DNA of 64,000 nucleotides, taken from Salinispora pacifica CNR114. GTDB lineage: Bacteria; Actinomycetota; Actinomycetes; Mycobacteriales; Micromonosporaceae. The stretch covers positions 128 through 64,127 of the forward strand of contig NZ_AZWO01000020.1 of the NCBI RefSeq assembly GCF_000514775.1. The letters are read 5' to 3'. The translations under genes were made by a program, and so were the position numbers. Under the pieces are notes generated by a model. That model was not told the DNA's origin. It was given only the letters and a program-made list of their open reading frames with translations, and did no database searches. Each line of letters starts with the position of its first letter. Positions within the stretch are counted from its first letter, which is position 1. Positions 53,782 through 62,123 of the stretch are shown in pieces.

Positions 53782-54255
53782 TCAGCCTTTCGTGATCACG
53801 TCGGCGATGTGGTCCACGACCGCCTGCATTTCCCGGGCTATCGCTGGTGCGAGCTGGGCGGCGGGCCGGTCCACGAATCCGCGTCGCACCCGTTGGGCCA
53901 CCCACGCCCGGCGGCGGCGCCCGAACACTGGATGCCGCAACACGCCACGGTTGACTGCCGGGACGTCCCGCCGCTCCCGCTGCCCGTCAGCGAACACCCG
54001 GATCTGCACGCTGGCCTGGCCACGGCGCTCCCGGGTCTGCATACGAACCCGCAGGCTCTTGGACAGCAGCGGCCCGTACCCGGACGGCAACAGCCGCACC
54101 GCTGACCGCTGCACCTGCGGCTTGAGGGGTTTCGCCGCCCGCTGAAGGCCGGCGGATAGTTGCCGGGACAAGCCGCGGTCGCCGAGTTGGCGCAGGTTGC
54201 GCCGTACAGTCGTCAGGTCACGCCGCCCGGCCTCGACCTGGACGATGAAACCCAC
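53782..54255 (-). CDS. tail completion or minor tail protein, gp10-like
   Basis: A 157-residue very basic protein (RAAKPLKPQVQRSAVRLLPS, LSKSLRVRMQTRERRGQASV) with a helical end (AIAREMQAVVDHIADVI). Its pattern recalls HK97-gp10-type neck or tail-completion proteins, but its place after the tail-tube genes is unusual for them. GTG 54255. Confidence 0.55.
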   Translation of the reverse strand: MGFIVQVEAGRRDLTTVRRNLRQLGDRGLSRQLSAGLQRAAKPLKPQVQRSAVRLLPSGYGPLLSKSLRVRMQTRERRGQASVQIRVFADGQRERRDVPAVNRGVLRHPVFGRRRRAWVAQRVRRGFVDRPAAQLAPAIAREMQAVVDHIADVITKG

Positions 54256-54257
54256 CG

Positions 54258-54500
54258 CTACGCCTCGAGCGGCGGGGTCCAGCCAAGCGTCACCAACGCG
54301 TCCCGCGTGGCCGGCGGAATCAACATCTGCGCGTGATCACTGTCGATACGCGTAGCGTCGACAATGCTCAGGTCCAGTTCGATGTCCGGTAGGCACCCGG
54401 CCTCAGCCCGGACAGTAAGGCGCCGTACAGCCCCGGACACGTCGGTGCCGTCGAGAATGACGCGCCCGCCGGCCCGCCCGAGTTCGATCTCAGCATGCAT
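54258..54500 (-). CDS. small phage protein, unknown
   Basis: An 80-residue beta-type protein (MHAEIELGRAGGRVILDGTD, AEAGCLPDIELDLSIVDATR). No family is recognised. It lies between the second tail-tube gene and the gp10-like gene, all closely spaced in one operon. ATG 54500. Confidence 0.6.
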   Translation of the reverse strand: MHAEIELGRAGGRVILDGTDVSGAVRRLTVRAEAGCLPDIELDLSIVDATRIDSDHAQMLIPPATRDALVTLGWTPPLEA

Positions 54501-54512
54501 GACCGTGGCTCC

Positions 54513-54926
54513 TCAGGCGGTGTTGCGGGCGACGCCGTCCGGGTCGGACAGGGGCCACGCCACAGATCGCGTCGCCAACTCCCCGACGCCGGCACCGAAG
54601 GGGTTGATCTGGGACACCAGGTACGCGCCGACATACTCGGGGTTCGTGGCGCTGATCGCCGCTGACGTTGGGCGTACCCGGATCACCACGACAGTGCGGC
54701 GCGCCGCCCAGATCGTGGCGTCCACCGCCGACGCGGCGAAGTCGTCGTTGAAGTTGAGCGTGATGGTGGAGTCTTCGAGACCGGCGAGCCGCGACCGGGC
54801 GGTGTTACCCATCGCCGTGTTCTCCAGCGCTTCGAACTCGATCGGTAGCTGCACCGACGTGATCCAGGCCGACAGGTCCACGGCGTTGACCTCGACGCGG
54901 GCATCCACCAGGGCAAACGTGCTCAT
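54513..54926 (-). CDS. tail tube protein paralogue B
   Basis: A 137-residue beta-barrel-type protein. SVQLPIEFEALENTAMGNTA, RSRLAGLEDSTITLNFNDDF matches the corresponding part of the upstream 245-residue protein (MPIEFEARDATTYG, RSRNAGLEDVS). It is the expected size for a siphovirus tail tube subunit. ATG 54926 lies 14 bp after the first paralogue. Confidence 0.7.
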   Translation of the reverse strand: MSTFALVDARVEVNAVDLSAWITSVQLPIEFEALENTAMGNTARSRLAGLEDSTITLNFNDDFAASAVDATIWAARRTVVVIRVRPTSAAISATNPEYVGAYLVSQINPFGAGVGELATRSVAWPLSDPDGVARNTA

Positions 54927-54940
54927 ACTTCGCCCCCTTC

Positions 54941-55678
54941 CTACTTGATGCCTGCGATGCAGGCGATGGTTGCAGTACCGGTGATCGCGGTGATGCGCAG
55001 CCGATACCAGGTGTCGCCGATCGGCCCGGCGACCCGGGTTGCCCAGGTGCCGCCCACCGTTGTGATCGGCCCGAACGTCGCCCGTGTCGTCGCCGCGGTG
55101 AAGGTGTTGTCGGCGTCGGACTCCAGGACCGCGGTGACGGTGGTGCCCGGGTTCATGACGTGCAGCACGGCGTACAGGTACTGCCCGGCCGGTACCGCGC
55201 CGAGCTCGACGGCGGTGCCCGTCGGGCCCGTCGCGTCCACGGTGCTCTTGGTCTTCAGGATGGTGCCGCGGACCGCGCCGACCGCCTGGTTACCCTTGCT
55301 GCCCTGCGCCGTCAACGAGAACGGCGCCATCTCACCGACCGCACCGAACAACTGATACGAGAAGGTTCGCGCCTGGTAGAAGTAGGCCGGGCTGCCCTCC
55401 GCGCCGTCGTGCGAGTGGGTGATCACCTGCACCGCGCCGCCGAGCGCGGTGAACACGGTCTCGTCCAACGCGGTGGCCGCCTGCCAGAACCCCGCCACCT
55501 GCGACGACACATCCTCCAGGCCGGCGTTACGGGACCGGGCGGTGCGCTGACCGGGCGGCCCGTACGTCGTCGCGTCGCGCGCCTCGAACTCGATGGGCAT
55601 CGTGGTTTGGGACAGGTCGGTGGTCATGTCGTATCCGGCGAACCACGTGGTGATGTTGTTCGCCGTGAACGTCGTCAC
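54941..55678 (-). CDS. tail tube protein paralogue A with C-terminal domain
   Basis: A 245-residue protein. The first 140 residues have the tail-tube pattern (TTMPIEFEARDATTYGPPGQ, ARSRNAGLEDVSSQVAGFWQ, FSLTAQGSKGNQAVGAVRGT). The last 95 are a separate beta domain (VPAGQYLYAVLHVMNPGTTV) that may stand out from the tail surface. GTG 55678 is the start. Confidence 0.7.
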   Translation of the reverse strand: MTTFTANNITTWFAGYDMTTDLSQTTMPIEFEARDATTYGPPGQRTARSRNAGLEDVSSQVAGFWQAATALDETVFTALGGAVQVITHSHDGAEGSPAYFYQARTFSYQLFGAVGEMAPFSLTAQGSKGNQAVGAVRGTILKTKSTVDATGPTGTAVELGAVPAGQYLYAVLHVMNPGTTVTAVLESDADNTFTAATTRATFGPITTVGGTWATRVAGPIGDTWYRLRITAITGTATIACIAGIK

Positions 55679-55680
55679 GC

Positions 55681-55974
55681 TCAGCCCTTCTTGGCCGGCT
55701 TCGGGTCGGTGTCGAGCACCCGAATGTGTCCGGCGTAGACAAGCTGCGCGATGCTGGTCTCCACCGGATCCAACTCGACCATCCCGCCCCGCTCGACACT
55801 GCGGCCGGTACGCACATCAGTGATGCCCACCGCGCCGAGCACCTCGGCGCGCACGATGTCCGCGCTGATCGCCTCCAGGTAGTGGCGGCGGCAGTGCTCC
55901 ACCGGGCGTTTACCGGTGCCGACCGCCGGCTGGTGACACGTGCCTGCGATCGGCGTGCACGTTTTGATCTCCAT
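55681..55974 (-). CDS. phage protein, unknown, with N-terminal cysteine/histidine motif
   Basis: A 97-residue protein. The N-terminus MEIKTCTPIAGTCHQPAVGT, followed by EHCRRHYLEA, gives a C-x6-C-x13-C-x2-H-like pattern that might bind zinc. The rest is ordinary (LDPVETSIAQLVYAGHIRVL). GGAGGGTAG precedes ATG 55974. Its place between the tail terminator and tube genes suggests a neck or tail role. Confidence 0.55.
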   Translation of the reverse strand: MEIKTCTPIAGTCHQPAVGTGKRPVEHCRRHYLEAISADIVRAEVLGAVGITDVRTGRSVERGGMVELDPVETSIAQLVYAGHIRVLDTDPKPAKKG

Positions 55975-56397
55975 CTACCCTCCTTGGGCGATAACACGGA
56001 CGCTGAAGGTGCCGCCGAGGTAGCCGGCCAGGCCGACGTCTTCAAGGCCCGACGGCTCGAACGAGTCCACGACCAGGTCGTTGACGAGGGCACCGAGCGT
56101 CCGGTCGGTGTCCTCCAGCGCGGCCCGGATCGATGTCGGCCCGGTCGCGTCGGCGTACCCGGCGAGCGCTTTCTGCCCTGTTCGGTCAAGCTGACCGCTG
56201 GTCAACACCGCGATCCGGAACGGGATGATGTAGGTGCCGCGTTTCATCGCCTCCCGGTAGGAGGGGATAGCCGGGACGAGGGGGAACGCGCACGGCGGCA
56301 CCGGGTTGTCCGGGGCGTAGTCGAATGCGCGCAGCCCGGCGATGCTGCCCAGTCGGTCTTTGAGTCCGGTCATGATCTGCGCGATGGTGGTGGCCAT
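55975..56397 (-). CDS. tail terminator-like protein
   Basis: A 140-residue protein with the usual start of tail-terminator or minor-tail U proteins (TTIAQIMTGLKDRLGSIAGL), then PFRIAVLTSGQLDRTGQKAL and a central strand-helix region. Position directly after the connector gene fits. ATG 56397 lies 2 bp after the preceding stop. Confidence 0.6.
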   Translation of the reverse strand: MATTIAQIMTGLKDRLGSIAGLRAFDYAPDNPVPPCAFPLVPAIPSYREAMKRGTYIIPFRIAVLTSGQLDRTGQKALAGYADATGPTSIRAALEDTDRTLGALVNDLVVDSFEPSGLEDVGLAGYLGGTFSVRVIAQGG

Positions 56398-56399
56398 GG

Positions 56400-57287
56400 T
56401 CAGGCCACCTTCACCGGGTGCCGCCGGTACGGGGCGAGTAGCGCGTCAACGATCGGGTTCGGGCGGGCCCGCACGGGCCCGTACTCGCCGTAGCCGGCGA
56501 TCCCGAACGCCATGCCGCTGAGCTTGAGCAGGTCGGTTGCCCAGATCGCGGCAGCTTGCCGGACTGCGGCGGGTACTACTGCCCAGCCGAACACGCCGAC
56601 GATCTGTGTCAGTCCCTCCCGGTCGGTGCCGGATCGCAGCGGGAACGTGTGGTTACCGACTGACCGCAGTGACGTGTACGGCCGTGTCTCCGAACCCGCC
56701 GCCGGGTTGAGCGGCAGCAGCTGGTAGTCGGTGGCGGTCCAGGTAGTGGCAAAGGTGCCGTCTCGACTGGTGTCGGTAGCGACGCTGGTCACCGAGACGA
56801 GATCGTCGACGGCAAGGAGGTAGGCGTCGCAGCTATCGAAGGTGCGGGTGACGGCCGTCTGGTGGAACGTCCGCTCGCAGTGGTCCTCGATCCATCGGGA
56901 CACGGTGATCACGGCGCCGAGGATTTCCAGGTCAGAGATGCTGTCAGCGATCCCTACCCGCGACTTCAGCTCCTCCGGTGTGCAGTACAGCCTGTTGAGG
57001 GAGGTGGATTGGACAGTCCAGGTGCCGGCGGTCACGTCGGACGCGGCGCCGGTGCCGATCCACACGTACGTCCACACACCCGCCGCCGAGCACGGGATGT
57101 CCTTGGTGTATACGCCGGTGCCCGATCGGGTGATCTGCGCGGCGGCGTAGGTGTAGGTGGTGGCGGTGCCCGTCGGGTCGGTGATGACCAGACTGATCGT
57201 GGTCGGATCCGTCGGCGTCCCCGACACGGCAAACGTGTTCGTCAGCGTGGCCAGTTCGGCGGTGTTGGCGTAGAACAGCTCAGCCAT
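56400..57287 (-). CDS. Ig-like domain fused to head-tail connector
   Basis: A 295-residue protein. Residues 1-100 form a beta-sandwich (NTFAVSGTPTDPTTISLVIT, VYTKDIPCSAAGVWTYVW). Residues 105-290 are the HK97 gp6-type connector (LYCTPEELKSRVGIADSISD, VSRWIEDHCERTF, VPAAVRQAAAIWATDLLKLS). ATG 57287 has GGAGGTGG upstream and overlaps the previous gene by 8 bp. The fusion is in one open frame. Confidence 0.75.
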   Translation of the reverse strand: MAELFYANTAELATLTNTFAVSGTPTDPTTISLVITDPTGTATTYTYAAAQITRSGTGVYTKDIPCSAAGVWTYVWIGTGAASDVTAGTWTVQSTSLNRLYCTPEELKSRVGIADSISDLEILGAVITVSRWIEDHCERTFHQTAVTRTFDSCDAYLLAVDDLVSVTSVATDTSRDGTFATTWTATDYQLLPLNPAAGSETRPYTSLRSVGNHTFPLRSGTDREGLTQIVGVFGWAVVPAAVRQAAAIWATDLLKLSGMAFGIAGYGEYGPVRARPNPIVDALLAPYRRHPVKVA

Positions 57288-58047
57288 CGGCCACCTCCGG
57301 TGTCGACGAGTAGGTAGCGGCGGCCGTGGGAGTGGAGCCGTATGTAGCCGCTGCCGCCGACACGGATGTGGCATTGACGGCCACCGGGTCGGACGCCGGG
57401 CCGAGTAGCGCCGTGTCTGACCAGCCACAGTCGTCCAGGCGCACCGACACGCCCGCGGTGGCGGAGGTTTGGCCGAACCACACCTCCCGGATCGGGCCGC
57501 CGAGGTTCAGGGCGGTCAGGTCTCCCGAGTCCTGGGTGGTGCTGGTCGAGTCACCGGCGTAGACCCGTACCCGGCCGACACCTGAGGTCGATCCCGCGGC
57601 CGACACCTCCACCCGCCACTGTGTGCCAGCGGAGAGGGCCGTCGACGTCCATACCACCGAGCTGATGTTGTTGCGTAGCGTCAGGACGCCGGAATCGCTG
57701 ACCTGCACCCGGAACCGCTGACCGGTCGACCCGGCGTTCATGCCCCGCAGCACGGACACCGCGCCGCCGCTGATGGACGCGGGGTCGAGGTAGAAGCGGA
57801 AGTGCTGGACGCTGGTGGCGTTGCCGTCGTTGACCGCCCATCCGCGCCGCTGCGGGCCGGTGGTGGCGCCGAGGGTGACAGACATGCACAGCGACCCGTG
57901 CGCCGCACCCGTGGACGAGTAGGTGCACGTGCCGTCGGCGGTGTCGGCGGCCAGCGTCCACGCGTCACCGGACCCGCCCCCGGAGTTGCCGGTGGTGATG
58001 CCGAGTCCGTCGAGGCCGCCCTCGAAGCTGTTAACGAGGCTCGCCAC
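57280..58047 (-). CDS. capsid decoration or fibre protein, lectin-like fold
   Basis: A 255-residue beta-rich protein with a jelly-roll/ConA-type pattern (VQHFRFYLDPASISGGAVSV, GQRFRVQVSDSGVLTLRNNI, TQWRVEVSAAGSTSGVGRVR, REVWFGQTSATAG). Ala/Thr/Ser-rich repeats end it (AAATYGSTPTAAATYSSTPE). It lies between the capsid and connector genes, so it is probably on the capsid surface. GTG 58047 overlaps the previous stop by one base. Confidence 0.65.
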   Translation of the reverse strand: MASLVNSFEGGLDGLGITTGNSGGGSGDAWTLAADTADGTCTYSSTGAAHGSLCMSVTLGATTGPQRRGWAVNDGNATSVQHFRFYLDPASISGGAVSVLRGMNAGSTGQRFRVQVSDSGVLTLRNNISSVVWTSTALSAGTQWRVEVSAAGSTSGVGRVRVYAGDSTSTTQDSGDLTALNLGGPIREVWFGQTSATAGVSVRLDDCGWSDTALLGPASDPVAVNATSVSAAAATYGSTPTAAATYSSTPEVADG

Positions 58048-58274
58048 TACTTCTGCGCCTTGCGGGCGCGAGGCTTGTCCGCCGGGGCTGTCGACGTGTC
58101 CGCGGCTGGCTTGTCGGCGGGCTGGAAGTGGGGATCGGCTGCGCGTAGTTGCGCGGCAACCGCGTCGGATACTTCGAGTTCGTCGCCGGCGGGAACGGTG
58201 ACTTCGACGCGTGTCGGGCTGATCGCGTTGTGCCGCAGCCGTTTGAGTCCGGCCGCAGGTGGGGTAAGGCCCAC
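58047..58274 (-). CDS. small phage head protein, unknown
   Basis: A 75-residue protein (VGLTPPAAGLKRLRHNAISP, VEVTVPAGDELEVSDAVAAQ) with a Lys/Ala tail. GTG 58274 is preferred because AGAGGAG lies seven bases upstream; GTG 58301 is a longer option without a site. It directly follows the capsid gene and its hairpin. Confidence 0.6.
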   Translation of the reverse strand: MGLTPPAAGLKRLRHNAISPTRVEVTVPAGDELEVSDAVAAQLRAADPHFQPADKPAADTSTAPADKPRARKAQK

Positions 58275-58298
58275 AGGATGGCTCCTCTGCTGGTCAGG

Positions 58299-58345
58299 CA
58301 CCGACCCCCGACGTCTCTGAACGAGAGGGTTGTCGGGGGTCGGTG
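58299..58345 (-). terminator. hairpin after major capsid gene
   Basis: A perfect 14-bp stem (CACCGACCCCCGAC at 58299-58312, complement at 58332-58345) with a small inner hairpin, 10 bp after the capsid stop. It lies inside the late operon, so it probably reduces rather than stops transcription, or protects capsid mRNA. Confidence 0.75.
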
Positions 58346-58355
58346 TCTGTGCCGG

Positions 58356-59966
58356 TTACGGGGTGGTGTTGTAGCCGATCGCGGTGTCGTCGTTCGATGT
58401 CGCGTCGCCGATGTTTTGGAAGTCCTCGCGCATGAACCCGACCAGGACCCGCTGGAACGTCTCGCGGTAGATCGAGTCGTCGACCTCCACGTCCAGGGCC
58501 ATCCGCTGACCGAACGCCCACTCCATCCGGTTGACCAGCAGGAAGTAGGTTTTCGTGGCGGTCACACCGTCATGGACACCGGCGGCGTTGAGGTCCTCGC
58601 GGACATGCTCGGAGGCGATGACCGGCACACCCCACACCGAGCCGATCTGGCCGTTGAGGATGGTGGCCTGCGCCCCCATCTTGTCGACGGTGATCAGGTT
58701 CGCGTCGGGTAGCAGTGTGTGGTAGTTCGAGACACCAACGATGATCGCCAGGTCAGCCGGGTTCAGACCCCACTTGCCCATGTCTTTACGCACGGCGGCG
58801 ATGTTCGCCGAGCTGATCGCCGTGGCGGCCTGACCGGCGTTGGCGAGTCCCCGCTTGCGTAGCCCGTCCCACGCGGTGCGGGCATCTACGGTGCCGGTCA
58901 CGTCGGAGTCCTGGTGGGTGCCGTCCGAGTCGCCGTCCAGGACGGCCTTTTCCTCGGCGTCGACGAATGCCTGCACGAGCTTGCGGCGCGCATACGGCAG
59001 GATCGCCAGCGCGCTGTCGGCCTCCAGCGACCGACTGAACAGCGCTCTCGCGCCGAAGATCTCCGCGTCGAACGTCGGCGTCACCGTGCCCGGCGTCGAC
59101 GCGGCCATCTTGGTCTCGGTATCGCTGGCCGGCTCCGCGACCCGGTAGGCGGTAGCGTCGGCGCCTTCCACCGGCCACTTCCACGGATTCGTCGGCAGGT
59201 CGATCCGGGAGAACAGGGGGGCGACTTTCCCCGAGGCGCGAACCTTTTCGTGCAGGTTCGCGCCGATTCCGGTCGGCACCCACACGCCGCCCTCGGCGGC
59301 GGTGTCAACGTCCATCGCCCGCATCAGGCTGGCCCAGCGGTCGCGGAACAGCCTGTGCGCCCGTGCCACCTCGAACCCGTCGCGGGAGCTTTTCGCCCGC
59401 TTGTCGACGAGCAGACCGAACAGGATCATGTCGGCGACGGTGCCCTGAAACGATCGCAGCAGGCCGTGATGCTCGGGCCGGAACTCGGTGATCCGCGGCG
59501 CCTGTGCGGCCAGGCCGGACTCGGACCGGATCATCACCTGCTCGACCGGGTTACGGGCGCCGTAGGCGTTGGCCCTGAACACGCCGGCCTTGTCGAGACT
59601 GCCCGCGGTCACGGCTTCATCGGTAGCCCAGAACAGCTCGTCCAGGGACCGGTCACCGCGCGGGGAGTCGGAGCGGCGCACGATCTGTGGGCCACGCGGC
59701 TCGCCTCGTCCGATGCCTTCCCGGTTGCCCTGGTTGAGCGCTGCTGCCCGGACCGCGTCCATGCGGGCGGCCCGCGCGGCAAGCGGCTTCTCTTCGGCGG
59801 CCAGCTGGTCCCACTCGGCGAGCAGCCCGTCAACCTCGGTGTTGCGCTCGGCCAGGGCCTGGGAGCGCACGGCGTCGTCGCCGTCCGGCTCGGGCATGGC
59901 CTCGATCTCAGCGAGCCGGGCCTGAATCTCTGCCTGCCGCTGCTGGATCTGCGTCAGTCGGTCCAT
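58356..59966 (-). CDS. major capsid protein, HK97 fold
   Basis: A 536-residue protein. An N-terminal coiled-coil scaffold region (MDRLTQIQQRQAEIQARLAE to about 110) would be removed by the protease encoded upstream. The HK97-fold shell follows (GVWVPTGIGANLHEKVRASG, FDAEIFGARALFSRSLEADS, NYHTLLPDANLITVDKMGAQ, VWGVPVIASEHVREDLNA). ATG 59966 overlaps the protease stop (TGATG). It is longer than typical HK97 gp5 because of a large N-terminal part. Confidence 0.92.
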   Translation of the reverse strand: MDRLTQIQQRQAEIQARLAEIEAMPEPDGDDAVRSQALAERNTEVDGLLAEWDQLAAEEKPLAARAARMDAVRAAALNQGNREGIGRGEPRGPQIVRRSDSPRGDRSLDELFWATDEAVTAGSLDKAGVFRANAYGARNPVEQVMIRSESGLAAQAPRITEFRPEHHGLLRSFQGTVADMILFGLLVDKRAKSSRDGFEVARAHRLFRDRWASLMRAMDVDTAAEGGVWVPTGIGANLHEKVRASGKVAPLFSRIDLPTNPWKWPVEGADATAYRVAEPASDTETKMAASTPGTVTPTFDAEIFGARALFSRSLEADSALAILPYARRKLVQAFVDAEEKAVLDGDSDGTHQDSDVTGTVDARTAWDGLRKRGLANAGQAATAISSANIAAVRKDMGKWGLNPADLAIIVGVSNYHTLLPDANLITVDKMGAQATILNGQIGSVWGVPVIASEHVREDLNAAGVHDGVTATKTYFLLVNRMEWAFGQRMALDVEVDDSIYRETFQRVLVGFMREDFQNIGDATSNDDTAIGYNTTP

Positions 59967-60730
59967 CACATACCTCTCGTGATCCTTGCGGCGTGGATGC
60001 GCCGCGTGATGTCGGACTGCCGACCGGAGTGCACCGACGGGTGCGGGTCCTCGGCGCCGGACCCCGAACCATCGGGGGTGGCGGTTGGCGTCTCCGGGTT
60101 CCCTTCGGAAGTGGTGGACGCGATGATCTCGGCCAGTTGCGTGCGTTCGTCAGCGGACAACCCGGCCAGGTCTGTGGCCAGTGCGGTCAGTGACCGCACG
60201 GCGAGGATCTCCGCGCCCGCGTTGACCGGGACCGGAGTGGGTCCGTAGTCCGCCAACCCCAACTCAAGGCGGGTCACGGTGGGTAGGGGCTGGCCGGCCC
60301 GCACCGTCGGCACCCGATCCGGGGTGCTGCGGTAGATACGGCCCCGAAACGACTGGGCCCGGATGGCGCGGTTACGGATGGCCTCCAGAATGCGATCGGC
60401 GTCCGCCCCGGCGTTGTATCGGGTAACGGTGAACAGGCCCTTCGCGTCCGCCCGGATCTCCAGCGGGGTGCCGATCGGCACGCTGTACACATCCGATGGC
60501 GTGCCCAGCACAGTCAACCCATGGTTGAACAGGCAGACCGCCCGGGGCCCACCGTTGTTCAGCGTCCGATTGAACGCTGCCCGGTCGATGACCTCCATAT
60601 AGTGGCCGTACTGGTCTCGCACCTCATACGGGCTGTCGAAGATCGCCGCGTATGCCTCGACCGTCCGGCCGTCACCGGACCGGGAGATGCTGATGTCGTC
60701 CAGCGCCCACGTGCGCAGGTAGGTGTTCAT
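59966..60730 (-). CDS. HK97-type prohead protease
   Basis: A 254-residue member of the S78 prohead protease family. Visible patterns are VEAYAAIFDSPYEVRDQYGH near the start, VCLFNHGLTVLGTPSDVYSV (with the catalytic-type histidine), and AIRAQSFRGRIY, where the serine lies. The C-terminal 60 residues are disordered. ATG 60730 overlaps the portal stop by 4 bp. It trims the capsid scaffold region during maturation. Confidence 0.85.
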   Translation of the reverse strand: MNTYLRTWALDDISISRSGDGRTVEAYAAIFDSPYEVRDQYGHYMEVIDRAAFNRTLNNGGPRAVCLFNHGLTVLGTPSDVYSVPIGTPLEIRADAKGLFTVTRYNAGADADRILEAIRNRAIRAQSFRGRIYRSTPDRVPTVRAGQPLPTVTRLELGLADYGPTPVPVNAGAEILAVRSLTALATDLAGLSADERTQLAEIIASTTSEGNPETPTATPDGSGSGAEDPHPSVHSGRQSDITRRIHAARITRGM

Positions 60731-62109
60731 GCCCGCTCCTCCGGCTCCTCCGGCTTCTGGGCGACGGGCCGCGTGGCCTGCACCGCGGTACTCGGTTGGT
60801 CCGGCCCCGGTGGTTGTAGCTGCACGCTGTACAGCCCGGAGTGCTCCAGCATCGTCAGATCCTCACCGTCGATCGCCGCCACCACACTGTCGGGCGTGTA
60901 ACCGGCGTCGACGAGCTGCCGCACCGCCGCGGCCTGCCCCTGCTGGATCTGCGCCACGTCCGCCCGGTCCTCCCGCAGAAACGGCACGTCCCGGGCGTCG
61001 TACCACAACCGCGACGTCTCATCCGGCGGCGGAACCAGGTGCTCCAGCGTGCTCGCTGCCTCTTCCCACAACGGAGCGATGGTCATGTCAGCGAACCGCC
61101 GCCGCACCTGCCCGTAGTTCCCCGCGTTCAAGCTGGACCCCTGTAAACCCTCAGACAGCCCAAGGATCACCGGGTGCACACCCGCCGCGGCGGCAATACG
61201 GGTCTCCGACAGCCCGGAAATCTGCTTGAAGTCCATCGCCTGGAAATCCGCCCCGACCGGGGTGGCCTTCGCACCCAACAGGTACAGCGTCTTGTACGCG
61301 TTGCGGGAGCCTCGATGCTCGGCCTCCAGCCGTTCCTTGAACGCGAACACCTGCTCCGTGGTCATCGTCGGCTCGAACGAGATCACCAGATTCGGCGTCG
61401 CCCCGTTACGGAAGAACGCCAACTTGTGCTCCGTGGCGGCGAGATCCGACTGCATCTCCCGCAGGATCGGCGTCAACCACGGCACACCACGAAACCAGCC
61501 GACCGGGTCCGGCGTCGGCGTGAACAACGCGACATCCTCAGCCAGCAGCAACTCGTGCCGGGCGTTCGGCGGCTCATACATCACGCCGACCAACTCGGCG
61601 TCCAGGTCGTCACCGACCATCATCGGATCATTCGGCGACCCAACCACCAGCGTGCACCAGTCCGGCCGCACCCGCCGCAGATCCCCCGACGGGCGCCGAG
61701 CCACAATCCCCGTACCGGACAGGTCCGCGTCCAGCAGCATCCGCACCAGCAACTGCCGGGTCGTCTCACCCCGCCTCGGCCGCTCCAGCCTCGCCAACTC
61801 CCCGGTACGGAAGTACTCGTCGGGCCGGCCACGCCGGAACCGCTGATACGAGAAACGGGCCTGGCCGAACACCATCATGCGGGCCAACTCGCACGCCCAC
61901 ACCACCCCCGAGCGCTTGTACGCCTGCTGCACGACCGACTCGAACTCGCTGGGTAGATGCTCCTCCCTACCCCACGACGAGGCGGTCTGCGCGATACCCA
62001 ACTCGGCCGCGTCAGCCAGCAGCCGCTGAAACTCGTCAAGGCTCAGATTGGTGCTGCGCTGCACCTGCTCGGGCCGCAGCCACGACAACAACCGGGACCA
62101 CGCGCCCAC
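60727..62109 (-). CDS. portal protein, HK97/SPP1 type
   Basis: A 460-residue portal with a start VGAWSRLLSWLRPEQVQRST, PVGWFRGVPWLTPILREMQS, FRNGATPNLVISFEPTMTTE, and LSETRIAAAAGVHPVILGLS, the common HK97 portal pattern. It forms the dodecameric gate for DNA packaging. GTG 62109 is chosen: AAGGGCGG lies upstream and it begins 14 bp after the terminase stop. The C-terminus is Pro/Glu-rich. Confidence 0.9.
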   Translation of the reverse strand: MGAWSRLLSWLRPEQVQRSTNLSLDEFQRLLADAAELGIAQTASSWGREEHLPSEFESVVQQAYKRSGVVWACELARMMVFGQARFSYQRFRRGRPDEYFRTGELARLERPRRGETTRQLLVRMLLDADLSGTGIVARRPSGDLRRVRPDWCTLVVGSPNDPMMVGDDLDAELVGVMYEPPNARHELLLAEDVALFTPTPDPVGWFRGVPWLTPILREMQSDLAATEHKLAFFRNGATPNLVISFEPTMTTEQVFAFKERLEAEHRGSRNAYKTLYLLGAKATPVGADFQAMDFKQISGLSETRIAAAAGVHPVILGLSEGLQGSSLNAGNYGQVRRRFADMTIAPLWEEAASTLEHLVPPPDETSRLWYDARDVPFLREDRADVAQIQQGQAAAVRQLVDAGYTPDSVVAAIDGEDLTMLEHSGLYSVQLQPPGPDQPSTAVQATRPVAQKPEEPEERA

Positions 62110-62123
62110 CGGTGCACCGCCCT

